From NCBI GenBank assembly GCA_015099395.1, contig AP024096.1, positions 7,729,485 through 7,793,484 of the forward strand: a DNA stretch of 64,000 bases. Direction: 5' to 3'. This document shows, in pieces, positions 52,082 to 60,408 of the stretch (the first letter of the stretch is position 1; each line of letters opens with the position of its first letter). The notes under the pieces were generated by a model. That model made no database searches. It was not told the origin of the DNA and saw only the letters and a list, made by a program, of their open reading frames with translations. The translations under genes were made by a program, and so were the position numbers. Origin of the DNA: Ktedonobacteria bacterium brp13 (GTDB taxonomy: Bacteria; Chloroflexota; Ktedonobacteria; Ktedonobacterales; Ktedonobacteraceae).

Positions 52082-53395
52082 ATGAAAAGGATCAATCAAT
52101 TTTTCTTCTTACGTAGTAGCAAAGAAGCGTCGTTTCCACCGCAAGAAAAACAAGAGAGACGAAAAGAACAAGCAATCGCACTTATTGGCTGGGTTCTCCA
52201 GGGAGGCGTTTTGCTTAGTGCCATCATCATTCTCAGTGGCGCCATTTTGCTGCCGACGCGACCGGGAGGGCTTTCTGCGCAGCGGTTACTGGCCTTTCCC
52301 TTTACCTGGTCGCAACTGATCAGCGAGTTAGCACAGTTTCACCCACAAAGCATTATCACCCTAGGGTTGCTTTGCCTTATTGCAACGCCCGTTCTTCGGG
52401 TTGCCGTCTCTATTGTGACGTTCGTGGTGGAGCGTGATCGCACCTATATCATCATTACGTGTATCGTACTGGCGATCCTGCTCTTTAGCATCTTTGGCGT
52501 CGGCACCTGGAGTTCCGGGCAACACGCCAGTCTTGCGCATGGGATCCATTTTGACGCACTTATTCCGGTGCTGATCTTTCTGGCTTCGATTGTTGCAGGT
52601 CTCCTCGGCTCGTTGGTTGGCCTTGGCGGCGGCGTCTTGATCGTGCCACTGTTAACGATCGTTTTTAAACTTCCCATTGAGTTTGCGATTGGCGCGAGTA
52701 TTATTTCGGTGATTGCGACCTCTAGTGGAGCAGCAGCAGCCTACGTGCGCGATCACCTGACGAATATCCGGATCGGCATGTTTTTGGAGATTGCCACGAC
52801 GATAGGAGCCATAAGCGGAGCGTTTCTGGCAGGTCTGCTGGCACCAAATCTGCTGAACATCATTTTTGGCATCATTCTCCTGATCTCTGCTGCCCCACTC
52901 GTCTTTAAAATTGGCGAAGACACGCCTGAGGGAGTGAAAAACGATCGTTTGGCTAGCTGGTTGCATCTCTCTGGTACCTACCCAGACCACAAGCAGGGCA
53001 AGGATATTGCCTATCAGGTGACGCGGACCCCCTGGGGATTGGTCATGATGTACGTTGCTGGCCTGATCTCTGGTTTACTCGGTATTGGAAGCGGAACATT
53101 TAAAGTGATCGCACTGGATTCCCTCATGCGACTCCCGATCAAGGTCAGCACCACGACATCCAATTTTATGATTGGAGTGACAGCAGCAGCGAGCGCCGGT
53201 ATCTATTTCTCACGTGGAGATATTCCTCCTCTCGTGGCGGCTCCGGTCGCCCTGGGGATTCTTATTGGAGCATTGATCGGAGCACGTTTGCTTGTACACA
53301 TCAGTAACAAACTGTTGCGTATTCTTTTCTTGTTTGTTTTAATTGTCAGTGCGCTGGAGATGATCCTACACGGGACAGGATTGGGAGCGTTTTGA
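52082..53395 (+). CDS. DUF1634-TauE/SafE fusion permease
   Basis: 437 residues from ATG 52082 (GGGAGGATTTG upstream). The N-terminal 150 residues form a DUF1634 domain with three helices (ALIGWVLQGGVLLSAIIILS, IITLGLLCLIATPVLRVAVS), the C-terminal 270 a TauE/SafE permease (VAGLLGSLVGLGGGVLIVPL, LISGLLGIGSGTFKVIALDS, TSNFMIGVTAAASAGIYFSR). The two are usually separate neighbouring genes, so this is a natural fusion. Family members export sulfite, organosulfonates or similar anions; given the sulfur cluster elsewhere a sulfur-anion role is possible. Confidence 0.85.
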   Translation: MKRINQFFFLRSSKEASFPPQEKQERRKEQAIALIGWVLQGGVLLSAIIILSGAILLPTRPGGLSAQRLLAFPFTWSQLISELAQFHPQSIITLGLLCLIATPVLRVAVSIVTFVVERDRTYIIITCIVLAILLFSIFGVGTWSSGQHASLAHGIHFDALIPVLIFLASIVAGLLGSLVGLGGGVLIVPLLTIVFKLPIEFAIGASIISVIATSSGAAAAYVRDHLTNIRIGMFLEIATTIGAISGAFLAGLLAPNLLNIIFGIILLISAAPLVFKIGEDTPEGVKNDRLASWLHLSGTYPDHKQGKDIAYQVTRTPWGLVMMYVAGLISGLLGIGSGTFKVIALDSLMRLPIKVSTTTSNFMIGVTAAASAGIYFSRGDIPPLVAAPVALGILIGALIGARLLVHISNKLLRILFLFVLIVSALEMILHGTGLGAF

Positions 53396-53398
53396 TGC

Positions 53399-53563
53399 GC
53401 ATTGCGTCACGAGAAATCTTACCCAGTAGTAAGATTCCAGCGCTTTTTTCTTCGAACGTTTCTGGGCCTGCTGCCAGATCTCCGTAGGCTTCGTGCCTTT
53501 TCCGACCATGATCAATTGGATGAGTCTTCTTGTGCTGAGGGGAAGATATCTCATGAAGCAAGT
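53399..53563. repeat. MITE copy 8 (subfamily II)
   Basis: Starts GCATTGCGTCACGAGAAA four bases after the permease stop; TCTTACCCAGTAGTAAGATT makes an internal hairpin that may serve as transcription terminator for the permease gene. Right end GAAGATATCTCATGAAGCAA has decayed. Confidence 0.8.
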
Positions 53564-53644
53564 GGGTAGGGATCATCTCATCGGCTGGCCAAACCGCCAG
53601 AAATGCCCTTGCTCTCTCAGGAAAGGATTGTCCTCTGTCACGTT

Positions 53645-54345
53645 TTTTTGAGAGCTATATCGCCGTTGATTGGAGTGCCCGGAGTACGCCTTCTCCCCTT
53701 CACTCGACTCTGGGTTGGGGAAGCCCTGGCACCAGGTCTTGAAGACGCTACCCTTGCCGAAGAAAGCTATTGGCAGACCCGAAGCACCTGTGCTGCCTAT
53801 GTGCGCGACCGGCTTGTCCACCACGTTCAGTTGAAACGAAGGGTGTTTCTAGGTTTTGATTTTGCCTATGGCTATCTAGCCGGTTTCGCCAAGGCTCTTG
53901 GTCTCACGAGCGATCTGCCTCCCTGGCGAAGCATTTGGGATGAATTCGCCCGCTTGCTCCGCGACGATGAAGACAATCACAATAATCGTTTTGAAGTGGC
54001 TGTTGAGTTCAATCGGCGCTGCGGTCCTCTGTCCGGCCCTTTCTGGGGTTGCCCCATGAACTGTCGCCTGCCCATCCTGAGCAGCAAGAGCCCACCACAA
54101 GGCTATCCGTATCGAGTTGCTTCTGACCTCGTCCTTTATGTCTTATACGGAGAAATATGGCCCGGCGCCGTCCATGACACACTTGATCCGAGCCTGGCCA
54201 TTGGCTCAGGGATCTCGACACACAGGGCCCGCTCGGTGTATGCTTTGCGCAAGCGGCCAATCTCTCACCTGAGATCATACGGGCATGCGTGGAGGAAGAA
54301 GGGTGGATCCTCGGTGTAATCTGCGCTCTGAAAACGCAGAGGGAG
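53645..54345 (+). pseudogene. Frameshifted conserved protein (DUF429-like / 'CbiG-like' annotated family)
   Basis: One frame gives SYIAVDWSARSTPSPLHST, another continues RRVFLGFDFAYGYLAGFAKA, DDEDNHNNRFEVAVEFNRR and CGPLSGPFWGCP, and a third ends SPEIIRACVEEEGWILGV. Together these follow the order of a conserved family with an RNase H-like IAVDWSA start and GFDFxxGYPxGF, NNRF and GPFWGCP motifs, often labelled as cobalamin-related without proof. At least two frameshifts are needed, so it is a pseudogene. Confidence 0.55.
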
Positions 54346-54636
54346 TGTGAGAACAGAGTGCCCAGAAACGCATCTGGGAAAAGCCGTCAGCATGCAAACG
54401 TACAAAGAAGCAATCGGCTCCAGAAAGGTGGGACTGATGCTGACTTGGCTGATCACCGCAAGCACGACGAGGCTGAGGACAGAGGTGACTGACGATCAGG
54501 CACCAGCGGCGGGGATGGACGCTCTCGTTCGGGCAACGGCTGCTGGGCAGAGGCGTACTCCTCCTGGTTGCTTTGTGCTGTTCTGCTCTGCTCATAGCAC
54601 ACGCGAGGGGTGGCCCCGAATCAAGAGAGTGGAAAG

Positions 54637-55452
54637 GTGACAACAGTGGAAGAGAAGCACACACCAATGCTGGTGAATATCGGTGGGCGCCGACTTGCTC
54701 TGAAAACCGCGGGTGAGGGCGTTCCTACTGTCGTGCTCGAAATGGGCCTGGGAAGCACCGCCAGCACCTACGACGCCATTGCCGGGCAGATCGCTGCGTT
54801 GACACGCGTCGTGTGGTACGATCGAGCTGGCCTGGGGCAAAGCGACCCTGCTCCCACCCCAAGAACCATTCAAGATCTGGTGCTGGATCTGCACATATTG
54901 TTGCAGAAGGCTGCTCTCTCTGGCCCCTATGTGCTCGCCGGCCATTCCATGGGCGGACACGTCGTGCGGCTCTATCGCGAGCGCTATCCCGACGAGGTTG
55001 CTGCGCTCGTGCTCATCGATGCCTCGCATGAAGATCAGCGCGAGCGCTATCTCGCAATCCTGCCTCCCCAGCCCAATGCATGCCCTGATCTTGCCCATCT
55101 GCGTCATATCTGGGAGTCGCGTTGGGTCGATTCCAGACAGAATGCCGAACAGATCGACAACCTTGCCAACAGCGCCCTGTTGCGTTCCTGTCACAATCTG
55201 GGCAATCTTCCCCTGGTAGTGCTGAGCCGGGGATGCCCAATGCGGGACCCGGCGAAGTACCCCTCTGGCTTGATCGAAGCAATGGAACGGCTCTGGCTCC
55301 AGATGCAGCGGGAATTGGCGCAACTTTCTTCTCAGAGCTGCCATCTCATCGCCAGCAAGAGCGGACACCTGATCCATGAAGATGAACCGGCATTGATTGT
55401 TGAGCTCGTCCGGCAGATGGTCGTGCAGGTACGAGAACAGATAAAACGCTGA
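54637..55452 (+). CDS. Alpha/beta hydrolase
   Basis: 271 residues from GTG 54637 (an upstream GTG at 54610 is also in frame). Oxyanion region VVLEMGLGSTAS, DRAGLGQSDPAPTPRT, nucleophile elbow LAGHSMGGHVVRLY with Ser, acid LIDASHEDQRERY region and catalytic His near SKSGHLIHEDEP. Cytoplasmic, no signal peptide. Substrate unknown; related proteins are esterases or haloalkane/epoxide hydrolase-like enzymes. No clear operon partner. Confidence 0.85.
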   Translation: MTTVEEKHTPMLVNIGGRRLALKTAGEGVPTVVLEMGLGSTASTYDAIAGQIAALTRVVWYDRAGLGQSDPAPTPRTIQDLVLDLHILLQKAALSGPYVLAGHSMGGHVVRLYRERYPDEVAALVLIDASHEDQRERYLAILPPQPNACPDLAHLRHIWESRWVDSRQNAEQIDNLANSALLRSCHNLGNLPLVVLSRGCPMRDPAKYPSGLIEAMERLWLQMQRELAQLSSQSCHLIASKSGHLIHEDEPALIVELVRQMVVQVREQIKR

Positions 55453-55859
55453 TCCGGCGCATTCCACTTGTTCTTCTAAATGTATCAATATGTTTCTCTG
55501 GATGTTTGTGGTATCACAACAACTGAGACATGGTTGCGATACCGAGAATCAAAGTGGTCAGAGCGCACCTCGTATGAAAAGATGAAACGCTACGAGATTT
55601 TTACCAATCCCCAAAAGCGCCATACGTGTCTACCTCTTTTCATATTCTGTGAAGAGAATACACAAAATAGCTCAACGTTAAAAGCGTAAAACTGGGAGAA
55701 AGATGCTTGGTTTTCTTGCTTTTTCTGTGCTTATCTGCTTTACGAGGAAACAACACAACGAATATACTACAGAGAACCATAAAGATTTTGCGTGAGGCAA
55801 AGAGAGGAGATGTCTCTGTCGCCGTGATATCTCGGTCCCGCGCAAGGTGGTTCCAGGGG

Positions 55860-55942
55860 AGGTGTGTGTAATAGGAGGATTACGTCTGCAAACACGGCGA
55901 GCATTGCTTGAATATATGGCACCACAGTATCAAGAAGCACCC
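55860..55942 (+). pseudogene. Transposase fragment
   Basis: RRALLEYMAPQYQEA matches RREVLRQMAPQYQEA of the transposase at 31614, then a MITE begins. The rest of 55453-55859 shows no gene. Confidence 0.65.
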
Positions 55943-56052
55943 GCATTGCGTCATGGGAAATCTTACACAGAAGTAAGATTCTGGTGCTTTTTTTCTGCGA
56001 ACGTTTCTGTGCTTGCAGCTAGATCTCCGTAGGCTTCGTGCCTTACCCTCTT
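55943..56052. repeat. MITE copy 9 (subfamily II, left part)
   Basis: GCATTGCGTCATGGGAAA, the TCTTAC...GTAAGA hairpin and GATCTCCGTAGGCTTCGTGC match copy 8; the right ~60 bases are missing. Inserted in the transposase fragment. Confidence 0.75.
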
Positions 56053-56098
56053 TTAGACTCACAAAAAGAGAGCCTGTAACGCGAGGCTGTTCTATATA

Positions 56099-57484
56099 GT
56101 GAATAGATATAACAGAGGGGAATACAAAGCAACAATGGGATTGTCCTTCTCAGAAAAGGATGGACGGCATCGTGCTCTCATGGAAACTCTTTTTCGCGAG
56201 CACTACACAGAGGTTCATTCCTTTATCTCCAACAAGGTGAGGCAGCCTGACGTCGCTGATGATCTGACCAGTATGGTCTTTCTTAAGGCGTTTCGCTGGT
56301 TACTCGAAGATCGGGGCATGCGACAAGTTCGTAGCTGGCTCTATGCCACTGCTCGCACCACTCTTGCCGATTATTGGCGAGAGCAACTGAAACGCACCGC
56401 TCTTTCTCTTGAGATGATAGAGGACAGCGTCATTGTCCCTTGTGAACAGTTGGAGAACGAGCGGACACTGGAGCGCGTGCAACATCTGCTTTCCTTGTTG
56501 CCGGCACGTGAGCGCGAGGTGCTGCTCTTACGGTACTTCCAGGGCTATACTGCGGCAGAGGTTGGTCGAGAATTAGGCTTGAGTGCAGGTCATGTGCGGG
56601 TGTTACAGTTGCGTGCCTTACGCCAGGCGGCCCTCTTTGAAACAGAGGAAAGGAAGCTTTCGCAAATGAATGAAAAAGATCTCACCTATACTGAACAGGG
56701 TCAACGGGTGCTTGAGTTGGCAAAAGGAGAAGCGCTCTCTTTGAAGCACTACTATATTGGAACCGAGCACCTCTTGCTAGGAATCCTGGCTGAGGGCAGC
56801 GCTGCAGCTCCTTTGATCGAGCAGGGAACGACACTTGAGCATGTTCGAGCGGGATTGGTTTTCCTCATAGGAAGAGATCAAGGCGACCCTGAAGCCGGAA
56901 TCCCTCTCACACCACAATCACAACACGTCCTTGCACGGGCAGGTCAGGAAGCCGGAGAGATGGCGATCAGCCCACAGCACATCCTGTACGCCTTGCAAAG
57001 CGCAGAAAGCGAGTATGGGATAACGTATGGGATGCTTCAATCATTAGGAGTCGAACAAAGACCAGGGCCAAAGCAATCTGCTAATGAGAGCGTAAACGAG
57101 AGTGCCTTGAGTCTGGAGAAATATCTCATTGAACAGTACCCGGCACTCAGCCCGGAGGAAGAGTTGCAACTCGCGCACCTGGTAATATGCAGTGAGAAGG
57201 AAAAGAAACGTGCTAAGTGCTGTAACGAAAGCCCTGATAGTCACGTCGTTGAGGAAGGCAAAATAGCCTATTTTCGGTTGTTCATGGCGAGCCAGCAACT
57301 AGTATTCTCCGTAGTAAAGGAGTACGCCGCACCCGGAAAAGACGTAGGAAAACTTCTCGAAGCTGGCAATAGAGGTCTCACATATGCTATCTACAAGTTC
57401 GGGATGAAGACGCAGGTGCTATTCCGTTCTTACGCTGCTCACTGGATTCACCTGGAGATCATGGAATCAGTGCTTGAGTGGTGA
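56099..57484 (+). CDS. ECF sigma factor fused to ClpN domain and a sigma-70 region 2-like domain
   Basis: 461 residues (or 449 from ATG 56135). Residues 25-185: ECF sigma with region 2 (FREHYTEVHSFISNKVRQPD, VADDLTSMVFLKAFRWLLED, RSWLYATARTTLADYWREQL) and region 4 (LLPAREREVLLLRYFQGYTA, VGRELGLSAGHVRVLQLRAL). About 190-330: ClpA/B N-domain with two repeats (YYIGTEHLLLGILAEGSAAA; ISPQHILYALQSAES). About 345-461: LSPEEELQLAHLVICSEKEK, FRLFMASQQLVFSVVKEYAA, LLEAGNRGLTYAIYKFGMKT, FRSYAAHWIHLEIMESVL, which resembles regions 1.2-2 of primary sigma factors without region 3/4. ECF-ClpN fusions occur in Chloroflexota; the third domain is unusual. Confidence 0.82.
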   Translation: MNRYNRGEYKATMGLSFSEKDGRHRALMETLFREHYTEVHSFISNKVRQPDVADDLTSMVFLKAFRWLLEDRGMRQVRSWLYATARTTLADYWREQLKRTALSLEMIEDSVIVPCEQLENERTLERVQHLLSLLPAREREVLLLRYFQGYTAAEVGRELGLSAGHVRVLQLRALRQAALFETEERKLSQMNEKDLTYTEQGQRVLELAKGEALSLKHYYIGTEHLLLGILAEGSAAAPLIEQGTTLEHVRAGLVFLIGRDQGDPEAGIPLTPQSQHVLARAGQEAGEMAISPQHILYALQSAESEYGITYGMLQSLGVEQRPGPKQSANESVNESALSLEKYLIEQYPALSPEEELQLAHLVICSEKEKKRAKCCNESPDSHVVEEGKIAYFRLFMASQQLVFSVVKEYAAPGKDVGKLLEAGNRGLTYAIYKFGMKTQVLFRSYAAHWIHLEIMESVLEW

Positions 57485-58220
57485 TAGTGTACAGTTGAAC
57501 CGGAGTGTATGAGATGCATGTCGCCTTGCTTCGTGATCATTGTCATTACTTTGTCACGAAAGCATTGCTGTATTGCCAGGGCTCTTGTCCACTCCGGGGG
57601 CTTACTGCCTGCCTGCCATATATGGTACACTTTGGAAAAATGTGGGTTCAAGAGGATCGGTGAGGACAAGGGATTTTCCAACGCACGTGGGGAGGAGGTC
57701 GAAGAGTACATTCTTCGGTTAGACTAAGATTCACGCAAACCTCATGTGATGTGGCTACAAGGCATGCAGCACACGCTTACGAAGGAGCGGAAATCCTGCC
57801 CGGCCATACCTTTGCCTTTTGATGAGTTTCAACTTATTCACATAGTCATCGACAATGCTGTTATTCCACATCCATAAGACAAGCGAGTACTAAGCCCTTT
57901 CTGAGGTCACATAGAAACCTCATCGGGAGTGGTGCGCTTACAGCGCATGACGTTTCAAGAGTGGCCATGAGCCCACCGATTCCCAACATTTACACTCTAT
58001 GAGATTTGAGCTTAGCATGGTGAGCTTTTATTTGATGCTGCTGGCTTTGTGGAGCATGGTCCAGAATGCGGCATCTGCAGTGTAGAAATGTCCGGTCCCT
58101 TCTTCGCCGGTGTATTGCCCCGCAGTCTGATTTTCAACTTCTTTGCAACTTCCTTCATAGACCCCTATGGTGCGAACAGGCAGATCCCATTGGGTGAAAT
58201 GAAGCTGATAGAAAACTTGT
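57485..58220. other. Region without convincing gene
   Basis: Short open frames occur but none has a good RBS or known family. Around 57945-57990, GCATGACGTTTCAAGAGTGG and CAACATTTACA resemble the 38-bp repeat arms flanking the relA gene, so an insertion-sequence end lies here. Confidence 0.5.
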
Positions 58221-58601
58221 TTATTGGCGATCTTGTCTTCTCCTGAAGTCCTCTAGTTTTAATTGAGGGAGAGCGAGAATGGCTTCATAGAATTTTGGCG
58301 CGGTGGCAGCCGACGTGAACCGGGCAGTTTGCACTGTCAGATTGGTAAGTTGCGTCTGCTGGATGGCGATACTTTGTACTTGAGCCTGTGGTGTGGCGTA
58401 GTAGATAGCCTGATCTAGCAGTTGCCAAAACTCGGGACGGGCCTGTCGCGAGCCTTTCTCGCCGCCAATGGTGATTGGGCTGCAACCGAAGCGCTGGGCA
58501 TTCATCGGAGCAAGCCGTTGGTTTTCCTGCTGAAATATGAGCTGATAGGCTGGCCCCGCGTCTGCCGTACACGCTTGATGCTCAGGAGGTGATCTGTTCA
58601 C
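58221..58601 (-). CDS. Possible hypothetical protein
   Basis: 126-codon frame (MNRSPPEHQACTADAG) that is Gln- and Ala-rich, with a long helix (QAIYYATPQAQVQSIAIQQT). No family recognised, no strong RBS seen, and related-looking sequence in another frame on the same strand suggests possible decay. Reported with low confidence because nothing else explains this stretch. Confidence 0.3.
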   Translation of the reverse strand: MNRSPPEHQACTADAGPAYQLIFQQENQRLAPMNAQRFGCSPITIGGEKGSRQARPEFWQLLDQAIYYATPQAQVQSIAIQQTQLTNLTVQTARFTSAATAPKFYEAILALPQLKLEDFRRRQDRQ

Positions 58602-58793
58602 CTTGCGGGAATTGCTGGGTCAAGAGGAGAGCGCCACCCTTATCTTCTGTTCTTTTTGCTTCATGCGCCTCTATTCTTCGTCTCTCTCCTGGGCGGACCA
58701 TCCCATTCTGGATAGCTTTCGCCTCCTCATCCAGTGATTAGCTCTTCAACAGGCTCGTGCGCAATTCGTGGGATCCTCAGGCCGGAAAACTCG

Positions 58794-58823
58794 GTTGCTG
58801 GTCGTAGCGTCCCGACCAGCAAC
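58794..58823 (-). terminator. Terminator of the small membrane protein gene
   Basis: Perfect 11-base arms GTTGCTGGTCG / CGACCAGCAAC around 8 bases; on the minus strand it is followed by GAGTTTT. It lies 27 bases after the stop of the gene at 58851. Confidence 0.7.
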
Positions 58824-58850
58824 GATGAGAAGAAGAGCATCTCACCAGGA

Positions 58851-59051
58851 TCAGGGAGCGTGGTTTTCCCGTTGCTCCTGAGGAAGAATAATGCGCAGAT
58901 ACACCAAGGCCAGCAAGAGCAAAAGGACTCCAAGGAAAGCACTACCAGCGCGTATCTGGGTAAATGAGGATGAAGCAACAATGCTCCAACTGATGCAATA
59001 GAGACCGAAAAGCAGACAGAGAGCTGGTGCGAAAAATCGACGAATAGTCAT
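58851..59051 (-). CDS. Small membrane protein (66 residues)
   Basis: ATG 59051 with GGAGGAATAG upstream. Two helices, FFAPALCLLFGLYCISWSIV and AGSAFLGVLLLLLALVYLRI, with a short polar tail. No family recognised. Monocistronic, with its own terminator. Confidence 0.65.
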   Translation of the reverse strand: MTIRRFFAPALCLLFGLYCISWSIVASSSFTQIRAGSAFLGVLLLLLALVYLRIILPQEQRENHAP

Positions 59052-59724
59052 GCTATTCCTCCTTGCGAACACAGCGTTGTTGTTCGCCGTAGTGTTTGCT
59101 ACAAACAATCACATGCTTTTGCAAAGCTCACCAAGATCGTAAACGCTACGAGAACGACAGAGTAGATCAAGCATACTCCTTCTCCTTTGGAAGAGCGAAG
59201 AAGAGGCAAAAAAGACCCCTTTCAGCAGTATCTCTCGCTAAAGAAACGTTTTGTCAGGGAAACAAGGGGCACAGCGATGGTTTGTGGTGTGGTCATCTCT
59301 CTGTATGGGGGAAATATACCAGAACCGGTCATCGTTCGAGATCCCTTCTTTTCTGCCTTTTCAAGACACAAGAGCATCTGAAACCGACCAGCCTTCCCGG
59401 TACACCTTTGTCCAGGCAAAAAGCTCGTGTATGTTTATGCCTATTACTTATAATATAGCAGATGTTGCTCGACAATACAACCTGATCTATTTGTCGGACA
59501 GGGCTATCTAAAAATCGTCCAAAAGGCATGCAGGATTTCCCTCTACCGTTTTTGGGGACTTTTACATGACTCTGTCTTCCTTAACCAGGGATATCCCAGT
59601 GAAAAGAGGAAGGAACTCGTCTCAAAAAAACGCTTGATTATCTCAATCGTTCTCAAAAAATCTCCAGAAAATGAGGTGGATGGTGGTGCTATGGTGCTAT
59701 CGGCACCGTTTTTCTGAAAGAACG
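59052..59724. other. Region without convincing gene
   Basis: Only short overlapping frames in both directions; none with a credible RBS and start. No repeats or RNA genes recognised. Confidence 0.4.
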
Positions 59725-60018
59725 TTATGTGGGGGGAGTGTGCTCTGATACGCGCAAAAACGCATCAAAAGATCGATAGCCAAGGAAAATGATGATGATG
59801 GCAACAAGCAGCGGGACAACGGTGTGGATCAACAGGACGCAGAGAAAACCGCAGAGGAGAACTAGAAACGAAACCAGGAGAACCATTACCCGAATTTTTT
59901 CATGGTGAATCAGGAGCGCATGAGCACATAGCCCTCGTTGGTCAGGTTCCTCGGCCAGTTCAGTATACTCGTCACAGGAAAAAGCATGCTTGAAGAAGTG
60001 CTTATTTGGTAGAAACAT
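59725..60018 (-). CDS. Small membrane protein (97 residues)
   Basis: ATG 60018 with GGGAGGAAGGCC upstream, a strong RBS. Cytoplasmic N-terminus (FKHAFSCDEYTELAEEPDQR) and two hydrophobic helices (IRVMVLLVSFLVLLCGFLCV, IHTVVPLLVAIIIIFLGYRS). No family recognised; unlike the other small proteins nearby it has a Cys/Glu-rich head that could bind metal. Confidence 0.6.
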   Translation of the reverse strand: MFLPNKHFFKHAFSCDEYTELAEEPDQRGLCAHALLIHHEKIRVMVLLVSFLVLLCGFLCVLLIHTVVPLLVAIIIIFLGYRSFDAFLRVSEHTPPT

Positions 60019-60291
60019 GGCCTTCCTCCCAAATGGGCGTATTTCTGTGTTTCTTATTCAAACAACCAGTGGACACAAAGATGCTGGAATGGAAAATGGC
60101 ATATGGTGTTCTCTCCAGCTTCAGAACTTCTGAATAAAATATACCAGCCAGATGGTCAATATGTGATATATATATGGTCTGGAACCCTCAGAAGAATCTC
60201 TAGAGATTACCTGGATTGATAAAGAAACTCTCAACACTAGCCAACAACTGAGTTGATGTGATACGCTGAAAGCAATGAAACAAACAAGGTG

Positions 60292-60328
60292 TGCCGGGAA
60301 GTCTGGTCGGCAGGTCCCGGCGTTTTTT
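60292..60328 (+). ncRNA. Candidate attenuator / structured leader of the cation exchanger
   Basis: GCCGGGA (60293-60299) and TCCCGGC (60315-60321) form a stem followed directly by six Ts, a classic intrinsic terminator 80 bases before the exchanger ATG. An alternative stem, TGCCG (60292-60296) with CGGCA (60308-60312), uses the same left arm, so two mutually exclusive folds exist, as in riboswitches and attenuators. The ligand is unknown; Ca2+, Na+ or pH would fit the gene. Confidence 0.5.
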
Positions 60329-60408
60329 GTGCTCAACGCAGAGAACATTCTTTCAAGGAAGCATGAGACAAGGCTGGGTGGACTGGATATACTGGAAGAA
60401 AGAAACGT

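Noticed and set aside
12753..56052. CRISPR array from the repeated ~170-bp units
   Set aside because: Copies are scattered, far apart and have inverted-repeat ends; no regular short repeat/spacer pattern.
57509..57727. 72-codon frame ending GEEVEEYILRLD
   Set aside because: No RBS, no clear homology; lies in element-rich debris after the sigma-ClpN gene.
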